A program made the translations under genes and the position numbers. The notes under the pieces were generated by a model. It saw only the letters and a program-made list of their open reading frames with translations. It was not told where the DNA came from and searched no databases. From assembly GCA_036403035.1 (NCBI GenBank), contig DASWRT010000073.1:1-16467 (forward strand): DNA of 16,467 nucleotides, in the 5' to 3' direction. The stretch's first letter is position 1. Each line of letters opens with the position of its first letter. Positions 1 through 6,395 of this stretch are shown here, in pieces. Origin of the DNA: DASWRT01 sp036403035. GTDB lineage: Bacteria; Pseudomonadota; Alphaproteobacteria; ATCC43930; CGMCC-115725.

Positions 1-2
1 CG

Positions 3-1593
3 CTCGCCGAGTTGCGGGACGTCGTCCGCGGGCTGATGTCGAAGGTTGCCGAACTTGGGACCGACAATGCTGCCCTGAAGGCGGAAAACCGGGCGCTGCG
101 CGATGAGGTGACCCGGCTGAAAGGCCTACCGCCGCGGCCGCCCTCGCGGCCCTCGGGCATGGAGAAGGCGACCGGCACCGGCGGCGGGACTGGACTGGGC
201 AAGGGCAGCAAGCGATCGCGGCGCCGGCGGGGCGCCAAGCGAGACCGCGAGGCGGTGACCTCCGAGGTGGTGGTGAAGGCTGCGCCGCCGCCGGGATCGC
301 GGTTCAAGGGCTATCAGGACATCCTGGTACGCGACCTGATCCTCACGCCCGAGGTGGTTCGCTACCGGCGGGAGCGCTGGCAGACGCCGTCCGGCGAGAT
401 GCTGCTGGCACCGCTGCCGGCAGGGACCGTTGGCGGCTTCGGGCCGGGTCTGCGGCGCTTTCTGCTGGTGGCGCATGCCCAGGGCCAGGTGACGACGGAG
501 CGGCTAACGGCGTTGCTGGTGGGGATCGGCATCGAGATCTCGAAGCGCCAAGTGGTGCGGCTGCTGACGTCGCGGCTCGACGACCTGATCGCCGAGGAGC
601 GGGAGGTGCTGCGGGCCGGCTTGGCCACGGCGCGCTGGGTGACGGTGGACGACACCGCAGCGCGGCACGCCCGCCGGGACGGGGTGACGACGCAGATCGG
701 CGACCACCGGTTCACTGCCTTCCGCACCGGCGCGTCGAAGTCACGCCAGGCCTTCTTGTCGATGCTCCGCGCCGGCCACGGCGAATACGTGATCAGCGAG
801 GCAGCGCTTGATTACATGCGCGGACGTGCCCTGGCCGGATCGGTCGTCGGGTTGCTGGCGGCGCACCCGGCGAAGGTCTTTGCCGACGAAGCCGCCTGGA
901 AAGCGCACCTCGCAGCGCTCGGCATCGACCGTCTGGCAGTCACCCCCGAGCCGGTGCGGATCGCCACCGAGGGGGCGCTCTGGGGCACGATCCAGGCGCA
1001 TGGGCTGCTGCCGAGGACGGTGATCGTCTCCGACGATGCCGGCCAGTTCCGTCTTGGCGAGCACGCGCTGTGCTGGGTCCATGCCGAGCGTCTCGTCCAC
1101 AAGCTGGTGCCGGCGAATGATCAGCAGCGCCGGGCCGTCGAACTGACGCGGACCTTGATCTGGTGGCTCTACGTTGACCTGAAGGCTTGGCAGCGGGAAC
1201 CCAGCCCCCGGCGGGCAGCGCCGCTCAGGGCACGGTTCGACCGGATCTTCACCCGCCGCACCGGTTACGTCGTGCTCGATCGGCTGCTGGCGCGCCTGCA
1301 CCGGCGCAAGGCCGAACTGCTGCGGGTACTGGAGCGGCCAGAGACCCCGCTGCACACCAACGGGTCAGAGAATGACATCCGCGCCTGCGTCACCAAGCGC
1401 AAGATCTCCGGCGGGACCGACCATGAGCGAGGATGGGCGGACCGCCCGCGACGTCCTGCTCGGCCTCATGAAGACCTGCCGTAAGCTCGGCGTCTCATTC
1501 TACCGCTATCTCGGTGATCGGCTGCGGGTGCCAAGTGACGGGCCAATCCCGCCACTACCCGATCTCGTCCGTCAGGCCGGCGCATCAGCCTAA
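3..1593 (+). pseudogene. IS66-family transposase, frameshifted and 5'-truncated by window edge
   Basis: This is a DDE transposase of the IS66 type, the enzyme that would move the insertion sequence. The frame is open at the left edge, so the true start lies outside the window. In order I see an N-terminal coiled-coil region (alternating E/L/R, about 15-115), a Pro/Gly/Arg/Lys-rich basic linker (140-240), and the DDE domain. The first Asp is in VDDTAARH (about 645-670), the second in VSDDAGQF (about 1025-1050), and the Glu in NGSENDIR (about 1360-1383). These motifs are typical of IS66. The frame is lost after KISGGT: GACC at 1415-1418 is repeated at 1419-1422. Removing one copy joins the frame to MSEDGRTARDVLLGLMKTCRKL, the expected IS66 C-terminus, which ends at the stop at 1593. 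As it stands, the protein would lose its proper last 50 or so residues, just after the catalytic Glu. Either a decayed copy or a sequencing error would explain this. Confidence 0.85.
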
Positions 1594-1623
1594 ACAGTCA
1601 CCCGCGTCCGGGAATCTGCCCCA

Positions 1624-1652
1624 GTTACGGTCGGACGACGTAAGCTGTTACG
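1624..1652. repeat. Candidate right terminal repeat region of the IS
   Basis: GTTACG occurs at 1624-1629 and 1647-1652, with CGTAAG in opposite orientation at 1639-1644. These can form two overlapping small inverted repeats (TTACG/CGTAA arms). The position, 30-60 bp past the transposase stop, and the GTAA core fit an IS66 terminus. The assignment is inferred and not demonstrated. Confidence 0.3.
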
Positions 1653-1750
1653 ATCCAAAGTGAAACACTACCGTAATTCCAATTCTCTCGGCCTAGCCGG
1701 GCGAAACCGCCTAACCTGTCCGGAGATCTTTCCTGCGGCGGAGGCAGACG

Positions 1751-2554
1751 GTGACGATATCGGTGACGATCGTGGGCGCGACCGGGTGGACCGGAAGCGA
1801 GCTGGTGCGGGCCGTGGCCGCGGCGCCGGATCTCCGGCTCGTGGGGGCGGTGGCCCGCCGTGCGGCCGGACAGGACGCGGGCGTCGCGGCGGGCGGCGGC
1901 AAGCCCCTGGGCGTCACCGTCAGCGCGACGCTGGCCGATGCGCTCGCCGCGGCGCCGGCCGACGTCGTTGTCGACTACACGAAACCGGACGCGGTCAAGG
2001 GGCACGCGCTGGCCGCGATCGAGGCGGGGAGCGCCGTCGTCATCGGCGCCTCGGGCCTTACCGCCGGTGATTACGCCGAGATCGACGCGGTGGCGCGGGC
2101 GCGCGGCGTCGGCGTGTTCGCCGCCGGCAACTTCTCGATCACCGCGGCGCTGATGATCCGCTTCGCGCTGATGGCGGCGCGGTACGTCGCCGACGTCGAG
2201 GTCATCGACTATGCATCGGCGACGAAGCCGGACGTGCCGAGCGGTACGGCGCGCGAACTGGCGGAGCGGCTGGGCGAGGTGCGGAAGGAGGGCACCGCCC
2301 GCCCGGCCGATACGCTGACCGGGCCGGTCGAGACGCGCGGCGCCGAGATCGGCCGCACGCGCGTGCACTCTCTCCGCCTGCCGAGCTACGTCATCTCCTG
2401 CGAGGCGCTGTTCGGCGCACAGGACGAGCGCCTGTCGATCCGCCACGATGCCGGATCGGGCGCCACGCCCTATGTCGGCGGGACGCTGCTCGCGGTGCGC
2501 CGGGTGCGCGAGCAGCCCGGCCTGCGCCGCGGCCTCGACACGCTCTTGACATAG
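1751..2554 (+). CDS. 4-hydroxy-tetrahydrodipicolinate reductase (DapB)-like protein lacking catalytic His
   Basis: This 267-aa protein has the overall length and fold markers of DapB, the NAD(P)H-dependent reductase of lysine and diaminopimelate synthesis. The GTG start at 1751 has a GGAGG site at 1740-1744, six bases upstream. Residues 9-15 (GATGWTG) form the GxxGxxG dinucleotide-binding loop. The family signature is KPDVPSGTARELAERL from Lys159, equivalent to KxDAPSGTA in E. coli DapB. The two histidines four and three residues before that Lys in E. coli (H159/H160) are Ala155 and Ser156 here, so the classical general acid is missing. I recall related proteobacterial and actinobacterial proteins annotated as DapB with the same DYAS..KPDVPSGTA motif, but could not check this. 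It may therefore be a divergent subfamily reducing another substrate rather than the lysine-pathway enzyme. It is a single gene, with the IS behind it and a convergent Rieske gene ahead. Confidence 0.75.
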   Translation: MTISVTIVGATGWTGSELVRAVAAAPDLRLVGAVARRAAGQDAGVAAGGGKPLGVTVSATLADALAAAPADVVVDYTKPDAVKGHALAAIEAGSAVVIGASGLTAGDYAEIDAVARARGVGVFAAGNFSITAALMIRFALMAARYVADVEVIDYASATKPDVPSGTARELAERLGEVRKEGTARPADTLTGPVETRGAEIGRTRVHSLRLPSYVISCEALFGAQDERLSIRHDAGSGATPYVGGTLLAVRRVREQPGLRRGLDTLLT

Positions 2555-2582
2555 CTGGGCCGGCCGCCGGCTCGACCGCACG

Positions 2583-2628
2583 GATCAGGCGACGCTCGAC
2601 GCGCTCGTCATCGTCGAGCGACCTGATC
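2583..2628. terminator. Strong hairpin between two convergent genes
   Basis: GATCAGG (2583-2589) pairs with CCTGATC (2622-2628), and CGCTCGACG (2593-2601) pairs with CGTCGAGCG (2612-2620). Together they give 16 base pairs interrupted by a small 3/1 internal loop, closed by a 10-nt loop. It sits between the stop of the DapB-like gene (2554) and the stop of the oppositely oriented Rieske gene (2672), where a bidirectional terminator is expected. No T-tract follows on either strand, so it may instead be a transcript-end stabiliser. Confidence 0.5.
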
Positions 2629-2671
2629 GCGTTGCTCTATCCGTCCCGCCTGCCCGAGTGCTCGATCTGTC

Positions 2672-3697
2672 TCAAGGGAAGCGCAAGCCGCCCGCCGCCA
2701 TTGCCGCCGAGCGCTCGTCCGCGTCCTGCTCGTAAAGCCGGTGGACGATGCGCCGGGCGCCGTTCGCGGCCCGATCCGTCGCGGGGGCGTTGGGATCCCG
2801 GTTGCACTGCTCGTGCTCGGCGATCCGCTTGGCCTCGTGGATGGTCTTCAGCACCTGCCCGGTCATCGTTTCGGTCAGTTGCTCGTCTTCGAGGTCGAAG
2901 TCGCGCCACGTTCCGGCGAAGGCGAACGCGGTGCTCTCGGTTTCAGGCGTGAACAGCGTCGGCGTGTAGACGACCAGCGCGTGCGCATCGTTGTTCGCGC
3001 CTGCCGGCCGCGCCGTCGACTTGACGAGGATGTTTGCAGCCGGCCAGTAGCGCGCCACCTGGGAGCGGTCGACCCTCTCGACCTCCATCGTCCGCCGGAA
3101 CAGCGGCGGGGTCGTCTCGTTCGGGAAGAAGCGGCTGACCGTGATCTCGTTCTCCGAGAGCCTCGTTTCCGGCGGGATCTCTGCGGCGCCGAGGCCGGCG
3201 TCCGTGTCCGGAGCCGCGAGGTCGATGCGCGACAGGGCGAGAAGATTGTCGATCCCGAGCTGCCAGTCCGCCTCGATGTGCGCCATGATCGTCTTGCCGG
3301 CGTACTGCGGCGACGAGCACATCCAGTAGTTGGGGATCGTGCTCTCGTCCGCACGGGCCGGGTCGCCCATCCAGATCCAGACGAACCCGTGCCTCTCGGC
3401 CACCGGATACGTCTTCACGCGGGCGCGGAACACGAGCTTCTCCTGTCCCCGCGGAGGAACGCGCCGGCCGGACGGATCGAATTCGAAACCGTGATAGGCG
3501 CATCGGAGGACATCGCCGCACAGAGTGCCGGTCGAGAGCGGCGCCTGCTGGTGAGTGCACCGATCCGCAAGGGCGGCGACCGTGCCGTCCAGCTTCCGGT
3601 ACATGACGACTTTCTCGGACAGGATCGTCCGGGGAAACGGCTCGTGCTTCAGTTCAGAGCTGCAGGCGGCGGTATACCAGAAGTTCCTCAAGAACAT
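2672..3697 (-). CDS. VanA-like Rieske oxygenase with a missing mononuclear iron site
   Basis: This 341-aa protein resembles the oxygenase component of vanillate O-demethylase and dicamba monooxygenase (Rieske non-heme iron family). ATG 3697 is chosen because CAGGAGG (3707-3713 on the plus strand) lies nine bases upstream and because family members start MFxxNxWY; a longer reading to 3727 lacks support. The N-terminal Rieske domain has all four cluster ligands: Cys47, His49, Cys66, His69 (CTH...CAYH). In the catalytic domain the normal DNLxDLxHxxxxH reads DNLLALSRIDLAA: the bridging Asp is Ala154, and the iron ligands His are Arg157 and Ala162. The usual Asp of the helical ExD motif appears to be Ala289 (HEAKRIAEHEQ). 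Electron transfer through the [2Fe-2S] cluster looks possible, but classical O2 activation does not. No ferredoxin reductase gene lies next to it. The gene is divergent from the EmrB-type exporter. Confidence 0.85.
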   Translation of the reverse strand: MFLRNFWYTAACSSELKHEPFPRTILSEKVVMYRKLDGTVAALADRCTHQQAPLSTGTLCGDVLRCAYHGFEFDPSGRRVPPRGQEKLVFRARVKTYPVAERHGFVWIWMGDPARADESTIPNYWMCSSPQYAGKTIMAHIEADWQLGIDNLLALSRIDLAAPDTDAGLGAAEIPPETRLSENEITVSRFFPNETTPPLFRRTMEVERVDRSQVARYWPAANILVKSTARPAGANNDAHALVVYTPTLFTPETESTAFAFAGTWRDFDLEDEQLTETMTGQVLKTIHEAKRIAEHEQCNRDPNAPATDRAANGARRIVHRLYEQDADERSAAMAAGGLRFP

Positions 3698-4137
3698 TTC
3701 GCACGTCCTCCTGTGGGGCAGCCACAATCCTGTCCGAGGGAAGTAGGATCTACAAATTATATTTTTCTATGTATAATAGTATATACGTGATGCGTGGGCA
3801 TGCCGGGTTGCGGTCGGCGGGCCGATGCGGGATGCTTGATCTTTCGACTGCCTCCGGCCGCTCATGGTGAAAATCTGGTGAGACATCCGGACGATGGATC
3901 GATAAGCGCACGCCGGATCTCAGCTTGTACCATCATCTTTCCAATTGGAAATTTGGTAAATCATACAGGGTAAAAAGTGCGGCCTATATAGACTGTAAGT
4001 TGCCGCTGCGATCGAACGGAGGCGCCGCGGCGTGACGCGGTGGGGCTATCGCGCAAGGCGTCGCGTCATGTGTGCGGATGAGCGGGCGTCCCGGCCCCTT
4101 GCTTCCATGCGCTGCCGGCATGGCGGCGCTACAGGTG
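3698..4137. other. Divergent intergenic region between Rieske gene and exporter
   Basis: I see no supported protein gene in this stretch. It contains two AT-rich patches that contrast with the GC-rich surroundings. The first (3752-3786) lies 55-90 bases upstream of the Rieske start and contains TATAAT on the minus strand, so it is the likely promoter region of that gene. The second (3935-3970) contains a perfect 14-bp palindrome, TTTCCAATTGGAAA, at 3938-3951. TATATA at 3985-3990 is followed by GGAGG at 4018-4022 and a GTG at 4032 that opens a 43-codon frame ending at 4163. That frame could be a leader peptide, but its composition is unremarkable and I do not call it a gene. Confidence 0.5.
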
Positions 4138-4154
4138 AACCGAACGGTTCAGTT
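4138..4154. promoter_or_regulatory. TetR-type operator, copy 1
   Basis: AACCGAACGGTTCAGTT is a 17-bp inverted repeat around a central G with a single mismatch between the arms. It differs by one base from the second copy at 4204-4220. The centre-to-centre distance is 66 bp. It lies just upstream of the -35 box of the exporter. Such 15-17 bp palindromes in front of efflux genes are typical binding sites of TetR/AcrR-family repressors. Confidence 0.7.
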
Positions 4155-4159
4155 TGTGC

Positions 4160-4188
4160 TTGACCCTTGCCGGGCGGCGATCCAGATT
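4160..4188 (+). promoter_or_regulatory. Putative sigma70-type promoter of the exporter
   Basis: TTGACC (4160-4165) and CAGATT (4183-4188) are separated by 17 bases. The -35 box is good and the -10 box is weak. The pair sits exactly between the two operator copies, so transcription would start near 4195, just before operator copy 2. A repressor on copy 2 would block initiation or clearance. Confidence 0.4.
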
Positions 4189-4203
4189 TGCCTTCACGAA
4201 GTG

Positions 4204-4220
4204 AACTGAACGGTTCAGTT
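4204..4220. promoter_or_regulatory. TetR-type operator, copy 2
   Basis: AACTGAACGGTTCAGTT is a perfect 17-bp palindrome around a central G. It ends three bases before the exporter ATG at 4224 and overlaps the predicted leader. A smaller inverted repeat, TTCACGAAGTGAA (4193-4205), abuts it. No TetR-family gene is present in the window, so the regulator must be encoded elsewhere. Confidence 0.75.
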
Positions 4221-4223
4221 TTA

Positions 4224-5936
4224 ATGTCGACGTGGGCGCTGCACGCACATCGAGATCCGGTTCCGCCGGGCGTCGCCGCCGCCCGGCAGCACTCCGCGCG
4301 CCGCGAGGCGGCGGCGGACGGCTCCGCCGCGCCGCCGCCGCGCGAGGGTTCCGACCGGTCTGCTCCGGTTCCCGCACCCGTGCCCGCCGCCGGTGCGGCG
4401 CCCGCGCCCGGACTGCGCGAGCAGATCGGCTTCGTCGCCATGGTCTTCGGGATGTTCATGGCGATCCTCGACATCCAGATCGTGTCGAGTTCGCTGTCCG
4501 AGATTCAGGCCGGGCTTTCCGCCAGCGCCGACGAGATCGCGTGGGTGCAGACCAGCTACCTGATCGCGGAGGTCGTGATGATCCCGCTGTCGGGCTACCT
4601 CTCGCGGCTGCTCTCGACGCGCTATCTCTTCGTCGCGTCGGCGACGACCTTCACGATGATGAGCTTCGCCTGCGCCTGGGCGTGGGACATCCATTCGATG
4701 ATCTTCTTCCGCGCGCTCCAGGGTTTCTGCGGCGGCGCGATGATCCCGACCGTGTTCGCGACCAGCTTCATGCTCTTCCCGGGATCGCGGCGCGCCGGCG
4801 TCAGCGTCGTCATCGGGCTGGTGGCGACGATGGCGCCGACGATCGGGCCGACGCTCGGCGGCTATCTCACCCAGACCTTCTCCTGGCACTGGCTGTTCCT
4901 CATCAACGTCGTGCCGGGCGTGCTGACGGCGACCTCCGTATGGCTGCTGATCGACATCGACCGGCCGAACCTCGCGTTGCTCAAGGGATTCGACGCAGCC
5001 GGGCTGGTGCTGATGGCGCTGTTCCTCGGCCCGATGGAGTACGTGCTGGAGGAGGGGGCGCGCTGGGACTGGCTCGACGACGAGACGGTGCGGACGATGG
5101 CGGTCGTCGGGACGGTCTCGGGCGTCCTGTTCCTGTGGCGGGTGCTGACCCACCACAACCCGATCGTCGAACTGCGGGCGTTCGCCGACCGCAACTTCGC
5201 CGTCGGTTCGATCTTCAGCTTCGTGCTCGGGATCGGGCTCTACGGCTCGGTCTACATCCTGCCGCTCTATCTGGCGCGCGTGCGCGGCTTCAACAGCCTC
5301 CAGATCGGCGAGCTGATGGTAGTGACCGGCGCGTTCCAGTTCGTCTCGGCACCGCTCGCCGGCATCCTGTCGAAGAAGCTCGACCTGCGGCTGATGCTGG
5401 CGATCGGGCTCGCGCTGTTCGGGATCGGCGTCTACCTGACGACGACGATGAACGCGGAATGGGGCTTCTGGGAGTTCTTCCTGCCGCAGATGCTGCGCGG
5501 CATCTCGCTGATGCTCTGCTTCCTGCCGATCAACACGCTGGCGCTCGGCACGCTGTCGCCGGAGAAGCTGAAGAACGCGAGCGGGCTCTACAACCTGACC
5601 CGCAATCTCGGCGGCGCGATCGGGCTGGCGGGGATCAACACCGTGATCACCATGCGGTCGCAGCTCCATTGGAGCCGGCTCGTCGAGCATGTCAACCCGG
5701 CGACGCCGGGCGTCCAGGCGTGGCTCGACACGCTCTCCGCGCGGTTCGCGACCGTGCTGCCGGGCGATCCCGATCAGGCCGCGGCGAAGCGGCTCGCCGA
5801 CATCATCAATCGCGAGGCGACGGTGATGACGTTGAACGACTGCCTGCTGCTGATGGCGCTCGTCTTCGGGTGCGCGCTGCTGCTGATGCCGCTCGTGCGG
5901 AAGCCGCGCATCGCCGGGGCGGGCGGCGGACACTGA
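4224..5936 (+). CDS. DHA2-family MFS multidrug exporter (EmrB/QacA type)
   Basis: This 570-aa inner-membrane drug:H+ antiporter belongs to the 14-TM DHA2 family. Helix 1 contains the family motif LDIQIVSSSL, followed by WVQTSYLIAEVVMIPLSGYL (helix 2) and the antiporter motif C region (GPTLGGYLTQTFSWHWLFLINV). The C-terminal half keeps the NASGLYNLTRNLGGAIG helix typical of EmrB homologues. The start at ATG 4224 follows the second operator. Its ribosome site is weak and upstream in-frame starts fall inside the promoter, so a later start is possible. The first roughly 75 residues are an Ala/Pro/Arg-rich stretch before helix 1, longer than in EmrB. EmrB proteins usually work with an EmrA membrane-fusion protein and an outer-membrane channel, and neither is encoded here. 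Two TetR-type operators in the promoter suggest induction by a ligand, perhaps a transported toxin or aromatic compound. Confidence 0.88.
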   Translation: MSTWALHAHRDPVPPGVAAARQHSARREAAADGSAAPPPREGSDRSAPVPAPVPAAGAAPAPGLREQIGFVAMVFGMFMAILDIQIVSSSLSEIQAGLSASADEIAWVQTSYLIAEVVMIPLSGYLSRLLSTRYLFVASATTFTMMSFACAWAWDIHSMIFFRALQGFCGGAMIPTVFATSFMLFPGSRRAGVSVVIGLVATMAPTIGPTLGGYLTQTFSWHWLFLINVVPGVLTATSVWLLIDIDRPNLALLKGFDAAGLVLMALFLGPMEYVLEEGARWDWLDDETVRTMAVVGTVSGVLFLWRVLTHHNPIVELRAFADRNFAVGSIFSFVLGIGLYGSVYILPLYLARVRGFNSLQIGELMVVTGAFQFVSAPLAGILSKKLDLRLMLAIGLALFGIGVYLTTTMNAEWGFWEFFLPQMLRGISLMLCFLPINTLALGTLSPEKLKNASGLYNLTRNLGGAIGLAGINTVITMRSQLHWSRLVEHVNPATPGVQAWLDTLSARFATVLPGDPDQAAAKRLADIINREATVMTLNDCLLLMALVFGCALLLMPLVRKPRIAGAGGGH

Positions 5937-6197
5937 CGCGGCCCGGCGGCGGAGCTTCGTGGCGGCGTCCTGCTGCGCAGCCGCGACGGCGGACGCACGT
6001 GGCGCAGCGCTGATCTCGGCGCGGCACCCCGCAGCACGATGTTCGAGGTTGCGTTCGACAGGCGCGACCCGTCCCGCATTTTCTGCGCCGACTACGGTGG
6101 CGAGGTCTTCCGTTCCTTCGACGGCGGCGGCCGGTGGGAGAAGATGCCGCCGCTTCCGGCAGGAGGCCAACAGGTGTACGCGCTGGCTGTCGGGTGA
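5937..6197 (+). pseudogene. C-terminal remnant of a BNR/Asp-box beta-propeller protein
   Basis: The frame directly after the exporter stop (same frame) reads about 86 residues before the TGA at 6195. It contains two blade-like Asp-box motifs, SRDGGRTW and SFDGGGRW, separated by FDRRDPSRIFCADYGGEVFR, and ends VYALAVG. This is the pattern of the last blades of BNR-repeat/'WD40/YVTN/BNR-like' glycosidase-type propeller proteins. There is no start codon with a ribosome site, and the whole N-terminal part (usually several hundred residues) is missing, so I call it a gene remnant. A breakpoint must lie at or before the exporter stop. The exporter or its 3' flank may therefore have been joined here by deletion or insertion. 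Confidence 0.6.
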
Positions 6198-6395
6198 GCG
6201 ACCTGCGCCCGCCAGTCGGACCGCTTAAGCGCCGGCCGGCTGGAACGCGACCGGCCGGACGCGTTCGAAGAACGCATCAGATTTTCGCAAAAACTCCTGC
6301 GTATTCGACATAGTTTTCATTCACGATCGCTTAAGTTTCTTCGTTGACTGTCTACTTTGGGTGTACGGCTCCTCCTTATTGGGACCAGGAGTGCG

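Larger units (their letters stand above)
1..1652 (+). mobile_element. 3' part of an IS66-like insertion sequence
   Basis: The element is defined by the IS66-type transposase that fills 3-1593. Its left end is outside the window. The right end is not certain. IS66-family terminal repeats usually begin with GTAA, and the stretch 1624-1652 just past the transposase holds GTTACG, CGTAAG and GTTACG, which read as GTAAC/GTAAG on one strand or the other. I therefore place the right end near 1652. Without the left end, neither the inverted repeat nor an 8-bp target duplication can be matched. Confidence 0.55.

Noticed and set aside
1625..2581. 318-codon minus-strand open frame opposite the DapB-like gene
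   Set aside because: Arg/Asp/His-rich shadow; the plus strand has a ribosome site and recognisable DapB motifs.
4221..6170. 649-codon minus-strand open frame opposite the exporter
   Set aside because: It is rich in Arg/His/Asp/Gln repeats typical of the antisense of GC-rich genes, has no family resemblance, and the plus strand encodes a clear DHA2 exporter.
6222..6256. CGCTTAAGCG palindrome and two CCGGCCGG blocks before the histidine kinase
   Set aside because: CCGGCCGG is self-complementary and abundant at this GC content, no T-tract follows, and I could not tie it to a transcript end.
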